A program made the position numbers and the translations under genes. A DNA stretch of 6,412 bases, taken from positions 1-6,412 of the forward strand of contig CAKUEU010000082.1 of assembly GCA_934646865.1 (NCBI GenBank), given 5' to 3'. The notes under the pieces are model-generated. The model did not search any database, was not told where the DNA came from, and saw nothing but the letters and a program-made list of their open reading frames with translations. The DNA is from an uncultured Collinsella sp. (GTDB lineage Bacteria; Actinomycetota; Coriobacteriia; Coriobacteriales; Coriobacteriaceae). Of the stretch, positions 1-5,982 are shown one piece after another (the stretch's first letter is position 1; each line of letters begins with the position of its first letter).

Positions 1-855
1 CCCTACATCACCTACGAGATGGTCGAGGCGGCCCTCGAGTGCCAGGAGGAGTACGGGCACCCGGCGGGCTGCACCATCGCGCAGATCATCCAGGAGTCCG
101 GCCAGGGCGACCGCATGAGCCAGCTCGCAGAGCGCGACCACAACCTCTTCGGCATGAAGTGGTGGTCGGGCTACGCGGGCTGCCCCGAGGTGGCCGGCAA
201 GGCGAACTGGGCCACCAGCGAGGAGTACGTGCCCGGCGAGCACACCCAGATCACGGCGAGCTTCATCCGCTTCACCGGCGACGCCGAGTGCATCCGCTTC
301 CGCAGCAGGGTCTTCCTGCAGGCGGAGCGCTACTCGGGCAACGCCCTCATCCGCGAGGCGATCGAGAGGCACGACTCGGACAGGATGGCCGAGGGGCTCA
401 AGGACGCCGGCTGGGCGACCGACTCGTCCTACGTCGAGTCCCTGAAGTCGATCATGGCGCAATGGGGCCTCTACCGGCTCGACTCCATGACGGTCGAGGA
501 CCTGAAGGACCCGTCCGCGAGCGGGAACGCGATCGTCGAGGCGGCGTACAGCCAGCTCGGCGTGCCCTACGTGTGGGGAGGCTCGACCCCCGGCAAGGCG
601 CTCGACTGCAGCGGGCTCACGCAGTACTGCTACGCGCAGGCGGGCATCCGCATAAGCCACTACACGGGTTCCCAGTACGAGGAGCTCAGGCGCATACCGC
701 TCTCGGAGGCGAAGCCCGGCGACATCCTCTACCGCTCGGGCCACGTGGCCATCTACATCGGCGACGACAGGTACATACACGAGCCGCGAACGGGCGACGT
801 GTGCCGCATAGCGAGCGGCATCGGCAGCTTCAGCTGCGCGCTCACCGCGAGATAG
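1..855 (+). CDS. Bifunctional peptidoglycan hydrolase, glucosaminidase-type + NlpC/P60 (C40) endopeptidase, 5'-truncated
   Basis: This is the C-terminal part of an exported cell-wall hydrolase. The frame is open from base 1 and six residues precede the first ATG (base 19), which falls inside a domain, so the true start lies upstream. Numbering from that Met, residues 1-155 look like a glucosaminidase/lysozyme-type domain: AQIIQESG carries the probable catalytic Glu26 and HNLFGMKW is a typical family motif. After a short linker, residues 169-278 form an NlpC/P60 domain with Cys197 in LDCSGL, His242 in GHVAIYIG and a third polar residue, His254, in YIHEP. Families of this kind cut the glycan strand and the stem peptide respectively. 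Conjugative elements of Gram-positive bacteria commonly encode such two-domain enzymes to open the wall for the secretion channel. The signal peptide or membrane anchor must lie upstream. The next gene starts 9 bases after the stop. The NlpC/P60 call is very secure; the exact glycosidase specificity is less so. Confidence 0.93.
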   Translation, partial: PYITYEMVEAALECQEEYGHPAGCTIAQIIQESGQGDRMSQLAERDHNLFGMKWWSGYAGCPEVAGKANWATSEEYVPGEHTQITASFIRFTGDAECIRFRSRVFLQAERYSGNALIREAIERHDSDRMAEGLKDAGWATDSSYVESLKSIMAQWGLYRLDSMTVEDLKDPSASGNAIVEAAYSQLGVPYVWGGSTPGKALDCSGLTQYCYAQAGIRISHYTGSQYEELRRIPLSEAKPGDILYRSGHVAIYIGDDRYIHEPRTGDVCRIASGIGSFSCALTAR

Positions 856-864
856 GAGAAACCA

Positions 865-1584
865 ATGCAGGGAAAGTCAAGGGTCATGGCCGCCGTCGCG
901 GCAGGCGCGCTCACCGTGGCGCTCGGCGCGGGCGCGGCGCGCTGCGCCATCGCCCCGCAGGAAGGCGCGCAGGATAGTCCCCAGGAGCAAGAGCAGCCCG
1001 CGGCTGCAGGCGCCGACGCGGCAACCGGGAAGGCCGCCTCGGGCGCCGAGGCGCTCTGGAACACCGCATGGACGGGCGCCGACGACCCGACAGCCACGCT
1101 GCGGATCGTCGAGGGCGCCATGGTGGAGAGCGCGGGCGGCACCGAGCGCGCCTGGTTCTTCTCGGCCGAGGAGCCCTCCGAGGCCGGCGGCGTGCTCAGC
1201 GTGCCCATCGAGGTCAAGGGAACCGGCGACAAGGCGGGAGGGCTCTCGCTCATCCAGGTCTCGGGCGACGGGGACGCCCGCACCCTGGCATGCGACCTCC
1301 TGACGCAGGCCTACGTGCCCCAGAAGGCGCAAGACGGAGCGTTCTCCGTGACCGGCACCGACGACCGCCTCTCCGAGGCGCTGGGCGCGGATGCCGCCGC
1401 CATCGAGGAGGCCGTCGCCGGGAAGGCGGCGGAGGTGTCCCCGCAGGCGGCGGGAGCCACCTGGGACAAGGAGGTGTGGCTCGACTACGCCGGGAACGTC
1501 GCGTCGACGACCTTCACGCTCGACGACCCCGCCTCGACGGTGGTCACCGTGGTCTCGCGCGGCGGCTCGCTGGAGGCGATGTAG
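865..1584 (+). CDS. Exported protein of unknown function, conjugation-module context
   Basis: I do not recognise this 239-residue protein. Residues 1-30 have a short basic start (KSR) and an Ala/Gly/Val-rich hydrophobic stretch, so it is probably exported or held by an N-terminal anchor. Cys27 sits near the end of this stretch, but Arg at position -1 does not fit a lipobox. Residues 31-60 are a Gln/Glu/Ala/Pro-rich linker. From about residue 61 there is a folded-looking domain opening with ALWNTAWTG and containing short beta-like stretches (AWFFSAEE, LSVPIEVKG, LSLIQVSG); it ends with VWLDYAGN and VVTVVSRGG. A second Cys lies at 143. The ATG is supported by AGGAG at 854-858, which overlaps the preceding stop codon, 6 bases upstream. 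Its place between a wall hydrolase and a TrbL-like channel protein suggests a periplasm-side or wall-side accessory of the transfer apparatus; this is inference from context only. Confidence 0.85.
   Translation: MQGKSRVMAAVAAGALTVALGAGAARCAIAPQEGAQDSPQEQEQPAAAGADAATGKAASGAEALWNTAWTGADDPTATLRIVEGAMVESAGGTERAWFFSAEEPSEAGGVLSVPIEVKGTGDKAGGLSLIQVSGDGDARTLACDLLTQAYVPQKAQDGAFSVTGTDDRLSEALGADAAAIEEAVAGKAAEVSPQAAGATWDKEVWLDYAGNVASTTFTLDDPASTVVTVVSRGGSLEAM
1572..1576 (+). promoter_or_regulatory. Shine-Dalgarno site inside the preceding gene, sets the GTG start at 1587
   Basis: GGAGG lies within the last codons of the upstream gene, 10 bases before GTG 1587. Only two bases separate the upstream TAG from this GTG. 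The arrangement suggests coupled termination and re-initiation. It supports the GTG rather than an ATG at 1068 in the same frame, which would overlap most of the upstream gene. Confidence 0.6.
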
Positions 1585-1586
1585 CC

Positions 1587-2588
1587 GTGCGGGCGCTCAA
1601 GGCGCAGCGCCGCAGGGCGTTCGCCATCTCCGCCGCGACGGCGTTCGCCCTCTGCGCGCTCCTGCTCGTCCCCGCGCAGCCGGCATACGCCGACATAGCC
1701 GGGGACGTCAACGATTGGCTGTGCGGCCTTCTGCGCGACTGCTGCAACTGGATGTTCAAGGCGCAGACGGGCGTGCTCGGGTCGATCGGCGCGAACGGGA
1801 TCCTCTCGGCCGACTTCGCGCACATGCTCACGAGCTCGAGCGACCTGACCATGCACGACGTCGCCCGCGGCGTGTGGCAGGTGGCCATCCTGCCGATCGG
1901 GTGCGGGGTGCTCGGCCTGGTCTTCACCCTGAAGCTCATCGAGATCTCCCAGCGCATGGACGGCAGCCAGAGCCTTCCCGGCGTCAAGGAGGTCGTGTTC
2001 CTCCTCGTGTTCTTCGCCGTGTTCCTGTTCCTCATACAGAACAGCTTCGACCTGATGGCGTCGATCTACGAGGTCTGCGGGCTCGCCATCGACCGAGTCG
2101 AGGCGCTCTTCGGCGCCGGGGGCGCGCTCGACCTGCCCGAGGTGTCCGTCGTCACCACCGACGACGACATCCCGTCGCTCATCGCCATGCTCGTCGTGAG
2201 CCTCATCAGCTGGGTCGTGGTGCTGGCGGCCTACGTCGTCGCCCTCGTGGTCTGCTGGGCCCGCGCGCTCCAGCTCTACATCATGGCCGCGTTCGCCCCG
2301 ATCCCGCTGGCGTTCCTCGGCATGGACGCCACGCGCCAGATAGGCCTTGGCTACCTGAAGAGCTTCGGGGCGGTCTGCATCGCCGGCGTCATCATCCTCG
2401 TGCTGCTCATATCGTTCCCGCTCGTGCTCGGCGGGCTCACCGGGGCGAACCCCGGGACGGGCACCCCGGCCGACGCGGTCGCGAACGGGCTCACCTACGC
2501 GCTGCAGTACCTGGCCATGTGCGTGCTGCTCATCCTGGCCCTCGTGAAGAGCGGCTCCTGGGCGCGCGACATCGTGAGCGGCTTCTAG
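1587..2588 (+). CDS. TrbL/VirB6-like conjugal transfer membrane protein
   Basis: This 333-residue protein is a likely polytopic inner-membrane channel component of a type IV secretion (conjugation) system. The GTG start gives an N-terminal basic region (KAQRRR), a hydrophobic core and a signal-peptidase-like site, PAYA-D after Ala35. Further hydrophobic segments lie at about residues 97-117, 134-153, 197-224, 228-245, 259-284 and 301-320. Between segments the pattern ALQLYIMAAFAPIPLAFLG, followed by GLGYLKSFGAV, matches the conserved core of TrbL/VirB6-type proteins of Gram-positive ICEs. VirB6/TrbL proteins contact the DNA as it crosses the membrane. A Cys-rich stretch (Cys46, Cys52, Cys53) follows the predicted cleavage site. 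The gene follows the preceding one after two bases. The family is assigned from topology and motif, so subfamily membership is uncertain. Confidence 0.82.
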   Translation: MRALKAQRRRAFAISAATAFALCALLLVPAQPAYADIAGDVNDWLCGLLRDCCNWMFKAQTGVLGSIGANGILSADFAHMLTSSSDLTMHDVARGVWQVAILPIGCGVLGLVFTLKLIEISQRMDGSQSLPGVKEVVFLLVFFAVFLFLIQNSFDLMASIYEVCGLAIDRVEALFGAGGALDLPEVSVVTTDDDIPSLIAMLVVSLISWVVVLAAYVVALVVCWARALQLYIMAAFAPIPLAFLGMDATRQIGLGYLKSFGAVCIAGVIILVLLISFPLVLGGLTGANPGTGTPADAVANGLTYALQYLAMCVLLILALVKSGSWARDIVSGF

Positions 2589-2616
2589 CGGAAAAGCGAG
2601 GAAGGGGGCGGTCGCC

Positions 2617-2625
2617 ATGAGATAG
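2617..2625 (+). other. Two-codon micro-ORF ATG-AGA-TAG
   Basis: A purine-rich GAGGAAGGGGG lies about 5 bases upstream of an ATG that is followed by a single AGA codon and TAG. It could be a minimal leader ORF or the scar of a deleted gene. The surrounding string GAGATAGG also occurs at the ends of the genes stopping at 855 and 3156. Translation is unproven and chance is possible. Confidence 0.3.
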
Positions 2626-2633
2626 GGGCGCCG

Positions 2634-2655
2634 CGTCGGGGCGCGCACCCCGGCG
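2634..2655 (+). promoter_or_regulatory. GC-rich hairpin in the spacer between the TrbL-like gene and the next gene
   Basis: CGTCGGGG (2634-2641) can pair with CCCCGGCG (2648-2655), giving an eight-pair stem with one G-U wobble and the loop CGCGCA. No run of T follows, so it is not a standard intrinsic terminator. It may protect the 5' end of a processed downstream mRNA or modulate readthrough. In so GC-rich a sequence, a chance hairpin is possible. Confidence 0.4.
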
Positions 2656-2684
2656 GATGAAGACAAGGACCGATTGAAAACGAA

Positions 2685-2691
2685 AAGGAGG
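2685..2691 (+). promoter_or_regulatory. Consensus Shine-Dalgarno site, sets the ATG start at 2698
   Basis: AAGGAGG sits 6 bases before ATG 2698, within an A-rich leader (2673-2697) that stands out from the GC-rich surroundings. It supports ATG 2698 over an in-frame TTG at 2674, which has no such site. The near-perfect match and A-rich context predict strong translation. Confidence 0.8.
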
Positions 2692-2697
2692 AAAGAC

Positions 2698-3156
2698 ATG
2701 GAAGAGAGGAAGAACGTGTACCTCTCGCTGCACAAGAGCTTCGTGCGCGAGGGCATCGAGTACACCGACCGCGCGACCGGCGAGGCCAGGACCTTCAACT
2801 CGGCGACCCTTCCCAAGGGCACCGTCGTCGACGGCGTGGACGTGGGAGGCTACGAGTTCAGCCCCATGTTCGTGAACGAGAGCCGCTTCAAGGGGGCCGA
2901 CTTCCGAGACATACCGCTGCTCGCGAACCGCGAGGTGTGGCTGAGGAAGACGGTGATGGGCCCGGACGGCCAGCCCGAGCTCGACGAGGGCGGCCGCGCG
3001 GTCAAGGACACCGTGAAGGTCATGCCGGCGCAGCTCAAGGAGGCCGTTGACGCAGGGCGCTCGCGCTACCTCGCGGAGCGCGCCGAGCACGCCCGCCAGG
3101 CGAGCCGCGCCGCCGAGCACGAGGCGCCCCGCGCACAGCGAAGCGTCGAGAGATAG
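2698..3156 (+). CDS. Conserved-looking small cytoplasmic protein of unknown function, ICE-associated
   Basis: This 152-residue protein has no signal peptide or membrane segment. Residues 1-110 look like a compact, beta-rich domain: VYLSLHKSFV, TFNSATLPKGTVVDGVDV, YEFSPMFVN, FRDIPLLANREVWLRKTV and DTVKVMP. Residues 111-152 are a charged, Ala/Arg/Glu-rich helix (QLKEAVDAGRSRYLAERAE) ending in a basic, probably disordered tail. I recall similar proteins in actinobacterial mobile elements but cannot name a characterised family. A role binding nucleic acid or a transfer partner is possible, given the beta-rich domain with a basic tail, but unproven. It lies 109 bases after the TrbL-like gene and 12 bases before the surface-protein gene, so it is probably co-transcribed with the latter. 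Its ribosome-binding site is the strongest in the window. Confidence 0.85.
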   Translation: MEERKNVYLSLHKSFVREGIEYTDRATGEARTFNSATLPKGTVVDGVDVGGYEFSPMFVNESRFKGADFRDIPLLANREVWLRKTVMGPDGQPELDEGGRAVKDTVKVMPAQLKEAVDAGRSRYLAERAEHARQASRAAEHEAPRAQRSVER

Positions 3157-3168
3157 GGAGGCGGAAAG

Positions 3169-5910
3169 ATGAACGCAGCGAAAGACTGCACCCTGCAGGA
3201 AAAGCTCCTCCGATGCGCCATGGCGCTCATCCTGGCGGCGGGGGCGCTGCTCGCCTCCGTGGCGGCCTCGCCCGCCTACGCCGCGCCGAGCACGGTAGAC
3301 GTGTCCATCGGCGGCAAGATCCCCTACGGCGGCTTCGCCACCACGTGGATGAGCGCCGACGGGAACATCGCCTACTGCGCCGAGCCCTCGTCCCCGACGC
3401 CCGCGCCGGGCTCCTACTCGACGAGCCCCGTGCCGAGCGGCGACGTGACAGCGGCGATCTGGTACTCGTTCGGCTCTCCCGGCTTCGACGCGTCGATGTT
3501 CCCGGGCAGCTGGTACGACGGCGGCGGCTGGGACGACGCGAAGTACGCGGCGGCGAGCCACGTGCTCATCGCCTACGCCTACTCGGGGTCCGAGTCGGCG
3601 GCCACGCACGGCACGAGCGCCGAGTTCGCCTCCTGGGCGAAATCCGAGCTGATCGGCGGGACCTTCGCCAAGATGAAGGCGGGCGCCGGCAAGGTATCCG
3701 CCGGGTTCGAGGCGTTCTGCGTCAGGACCGGCGGCGGCTCCCAGACGCTCGTGAGCTTCAGCTGGTCCGCAGGCGGAGTCAAGGTCGCCAAAACGGACTC
3801 CGAGGCGGGCGCGGAGCCCCAGGGCGACGCCTCGCTCGACGGCGCGAGCTTCTCCGTCGTTAACGAGACCGGCCGCTACGTGCTGGTCGGCGGCAAGTAC
3901 TACGCCGACGGCGAGGTATGCGCCACGATAAAGACCGCGCCCGAGGACGGGTCGCACGTCGCCGCGACCGGCGCCGACGCGCTTCCCGCGGGCAATTACC
4001 GCATCGTCGAGTCCGGCGCGCCCGAGGGCTACGACGCCAGCGACGCCTCCATCGCGTTCACCGTGAAGGACGGCGAGGTGCGCGACCTCACGGGCGACCC
4101 CGTGACCGACGAGGTCTTCCGCGGCGGCGTGCAGGTGACCAAGTCCGACAAGGAGCTGCAGGCGTCCGAGGCGCTCGCGGGCAGCGGCCACAAGGAGGCG
4201 CCTGGCGAGCACCCCGGCCTCGACGGGATCGAGTTCACCGTCACGAACCGCTCGGCGCACAAGGTCCTCGTTGACGGCGAATGGCGCGAGCCGGGCGAAG
4301 CCGTGGCCACGCTGACCACCGCATGGAACGACGAGGCCGGCGCCTACACCGCGCAGACCGCGGCCAACGCACTGCCGTACGGAACCTACGACGTGCGGGA
4401 GACGGCGACGAACGGGAGCTACCTGCTGACCGACGGCGAGCCCCGCACCTTCGAGGTCCGCGCCGGCGGCGAGATCGTGAGCGCCTCCGCGGACGGCGCC
4501 GCGCTCGAGTTCCGCGACCAGGTGGTGCGCAACGACCTCGAGCTCTCCAAGAAGAGCGAGTCCGACAACGCCGGCCTCATGGTCCCGTTCGCCATCGAGA
4601 ACGCGGCCACCGGCGAGACTCACGTGCTGGTCACGGACCGCAACGGCGACGCGTCGACCGCGAGCAGCTGGAACAGGCACTCGAGGGACACCAACGCCAA
4701 CGACGCCCTGCTCGGCCATGAGGGCCCGATCGAGCCCGCCGACATGGACCCGAAGGCCGGCATCTGGTTCTCGCTCGGCGAGGACGGCTCCTCGGCGCCG
4801 GTCGACGACTCGCTGGCGGCCCTGCCGTACGGCGCCTACACCATGACCGAGCTGCGCTGCGATGCCAACGAGGGCCTCGAGCTCATCACGAGGAGCTTCT
4901 GGATCGATCGCGACTCGACGGTCGCGAAGGCCGTGTGGATGGGCCTCGACGACCAGGAGGGCCCGCGCATCTCCACCACGGCAAAGGACGGGGCGGACGG
5001 CGACAAGGACGTCTCGGCCGACGCCGAGGCCAAGGTCGTCGACACCGTCGCCTACGAGGGCCTGAAGGCCGGCGAGGAGTACGAGCTCTCGGCCACCCTC
5101 GTCGACAAGGCGACCGGCGAGCCCGTGACCGACGCCTCGGGCATGCCCGTGGAGGCCAAGGCCGAGTTCGCCCCCGCGCTCTCGACGGGCAACCAGGACG
5201 TCGAGATCTCCTTCGACGCGAGCCTGCTCGGCGGCCGCGACCTGGTCGTGTTCGAGAGCCTACGCAAGGACGGAGCCGAGGTGGCGTCGCACGCGGACCT
5301 CTCCGACGAGGGCCAGACAGTCCACGTCGCCGTCGAGGTAAGCACGCAGGCGGCTGACGCCGCCGACGGCGACCAGGTCATCGAGGCCGGCAAGGCCAAG
5401 GTCGTCGACACGGTGGCCTACAAGGGCCTCGTCCCCGGCGAGACCTACATCGCCGTGGGCACGCTCATGGACAAGGGCACCGGAGAGCCGTTCCTCGACA
5501 AGGACGGCAACGAGGTGACCGCGCGCACGCCCTTCGAGCCCGAGGCGCCCTCCGGCACCGTCGAGGTGACCTTCGAGTTCGACACCGAGGGCCTGGCCGA
5601 GGGAGACGAGCTCGTCGTCTTCGAGAAGGTCCTGGACTCCGCCGGCAACGTCGTTGCAACCCACGAGGACATCGACTCCGCCGAGCAGAGCGTCGTCGTG
5701 GACAACCCCGACACGCCCGAGGTCCCCGAGGAGCCCTACGCCAAGACCGGGGCCGACGCCCCCGACGGCACCGGCTACGCCGTGGCCGCGGGCATCGCTC
5801 TGGCAGCTGCGGCGGGTGCGGGCGGAGCGCTCGCGTACCGCAAGCGCAAGACGGCCGGCGCAAGCAAGGACACGGCAGCCGAAGAGCCTGCCGAAGAGCC
5901 GGAAGAGTAG
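3169..5910 (+). CDS. VaFE repeat-containing, sortase-anchored surface protein (SpaA/Cna-B-like, thioester-domain-like head)
   Basis: This 913-residue cell-wall adhesin starts at an ATG with AGGGAGG 7 bases upstream. Residues 1-39 form a signal peptide (cleavage near PAYA-A). Residues 40-200 resemble a thioester-type head (YCAEPS with Cys70, then AAIWYSFGSPG and ASHVLIAYAYSG). Three SpaA/Cna-B-like domains follow at about 204-319, 320-455 and 457-598; the third has SSWNRHSRDTNANDALL and ALPYGAYTMTELRC. Two VaFE repeats lie at 601-720 and 724-843, with VVDTVAY (Thr626, Thr748), VVFE (694-696, 817-819), His708/His832 and Gln716/Gln840, the expected Thr-Gln ester-bond arrangement. The C terminus has YAKTG (857-861), a hydrophobic segment (about 870-890), RKRK and an acidic tail. 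Such proteins are displayed on the wall by a sortase, here probably the next gene product. A role in mating-cell contact or host adhesion is inferred. Confidence 0.93.
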   Translation: MNAAKDCTLQEKLLRCAMALILAAGALLASVAASPAYAAPSTVDVSIGGKIPYGGFATTWMSADGNIAYCAEPSSPTPAPGSYSTSPVPSGDVTAAIWYSFGSPGFDASMFPGSWYDGGGWDDAKYAAASHVLIAYAYSGSESAATHGTSAEFASWAKSELIGGTFAKMKAGAGKVSAGFEAFCVRTGGGSQTLVSFSWSAGGVKVAKTDSEAGAEPQGDASLDGASFSVVNETGRYVLVGGKYYADGEVCATIKTAPEDGSHVAATGADALPAGNYRIVESGAPEGYDASDASIAFTVKDGEVRDLTGDPVTDEVFRGGVQVTKSDKELQASEALAGSGHKEAPGEHPGLDGIEFTVTNRSAHKVLVDGEWREPGEAVATLTTAWNDEAGAYTAQTAANALPYGTYDVRETATNGSYLLTDGEPRTFEVRAGGEIVSASADGAALEFRDQVVRNDLELSKKSESDNAGLMVPFAIENAATGETHVLVTDRNGDASTASSWNRHSRDTNANDALLGHEGPIEPADMDPKAGIWFSLGEDGSSAPVDDSLAALPYGAYTMTELRCDANEGLELITRSFWIDRDSTVAKAVWMGLDDQEGPRISTTAKDGADGDKDVSADAEAKVVDTVAYEGLKAGEEYELSATLVDKATGEPVTDASGMPVEAKAEFAPALSTGNQDVEISFDASLLGGRDLVVFESLRKDGAEVASHADLSDEGQTVHVAVEVSTQAADAADGDQVIEAGKAKVVDTVAYKGLVPGETYIAVGTLMDKGTGEPFLDKDGNEVTARTPFEPEAPSGTVEVTFEFDTEGLAEGDELVVFEKVLDSAGNVVATHEDIDSAEQSVVVDNPDTPEVPEEPYAKTGADAPDGTGYAVAAGIALAAAAGAGGALAYRKRKTAGASKDTAAEEPAEEPEE
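4969..5328 (+). repeat. VaFE repeat 1 (Thr-Gln ester-bond domain)
   Basis: This is the first of two tandem domains with a 366-base (122-codon) period, covering residues 601-720 of the surface protein. Thr626 in VVDTVAY and Gln716 are the probable ester partners. Asp646 (LVDKATGEP), Glu696 (VVFE) and His708, eight residues before the Gln, fit the supporting positions known from this family. The bond itself is inferred. Confidence 0.8.
5338..5697 (+). repeat. VaFE repeat 2 (Thr-Gln ester-bond domain)
   Basis: This second tandem domain covers residues 724-843. Thr748 (VVDTVAY), Asp768 (LMDKGTGEP), Glu819 (VVFE), His832 and Gln840 match repeat 1. The DNA at 5393-5411 is identical over 19 bases to 5027-5045, while other parts have diverged, pointing to an old duplication with a conserved core. 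Confidence 0.8.
5737..5907 (+). other. Cell-wall sorting signal with acidic C-terminal tail
   Basis: It encodes YAKTG, a short linker, about 21 hydrophobic Ala/Gly-rich residues, RKRK and then 19 further residues ending EEPAEEPEE. Most sorting signals stop just after the basic residues. The tail is encoded partly by GAAGAGCC repeats (5881-5888, 5893-5900). Keeping KTG while losing Leu-Pro fits the relaxed motifs, such as PPKTG and SPKTG, known for some clostridial class B sortases. Confidence 0.7.
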
Positions 5911-5933
5911 CGGCGCCGCATCGATACCGAACC

Positions 5934-5963
5934 GGAGGCCCTGGGCGCTCGCCCGGGGCCTCC
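5934..5963 (+). promoter_or_regulatory. Strong hairpin between surface-protein and sortase genes
   Basis: Bases 5934-5946 pair with 5951-5963, giving thirteen pairs including one G-U wobble (5942 with 5955), around the loop GCTC. It begins 23 bases after the surface-protein stop. No T-run follows, so it is not a standard intrinsic terminator. It could limit 3' decay or downstream expression. Its right arm overlaps the left arm of the next hairpin. Confidence 0.65.
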
Positions 5964-5980
5964 CCTGCGAACGGGGGAGG
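5959..5980 (+). promoter_or_regulatory. Hairpin sequestering the sortase ribosome-binding site
   Basis: CCTCCCC (5959-5965) is perfectly complementary to GGGGAGG (5974-5980), which contains the sortase Shine-Dalgarno sequence; the loop is 8 bases. It cannot coexist with the hairpin at 5934-5963 because both use 5959-5963. GGAGG is only 2 bases from ATG 5983. The overlapping GGGGG (5973-5977), pairing with one wobble, gives a more normal 5-base spacing. Weak or controlled translation of the sortase is inferred. Confidence 0.5.
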
Positions 5981-5982
5981 AC

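Noticed and set aside
865..951. Lipoprotein signal in the unknown exported protein
   Set aside because: Cys27 is preceded by Ala-Ala-Arg. Arg at -1 and no Leu at -3 do not fit a lipobox.
1068..1586. N-terminal extension of the TrbL-like protein to an in-frame ATG at 1068
   Set aside because: The extension would be Arg/Gly-rich nonsense overlapping most of the upstream gene. The GTG at 1587 yields a normal signal peptide and has GGAGG upstream.
2634..2655. Rho-independent terminator after the TrbL-like gene
   Set aside because: The hairpin is followed by an A/G-rich leader with no T-run.
2674..2697. TTG at 2674 as start of the small protein
   Set aside because: ATG 2698 has AAGGAGG at ideal spacing. 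The TTG would place that site inside the coding region and has none of its own.
2530..4719. Long antisense open frame (729 codons) on the - strand
   Set aside because: It is a by-product of high-GC codon bias opposite real genes. Its translation is low-complexity Arg/Gly/Val/His-rich with no recognisable domain, and the + strand has clear domains throughout.
5934..5963. Rho-independent terminator after the surface-protein gene
   Set aside because: The stem is strong but is followed by CCTGCGAACGGGG rather than a T-run, and the sortase starts 20 bases later. A regulatory or stability role is more likely.
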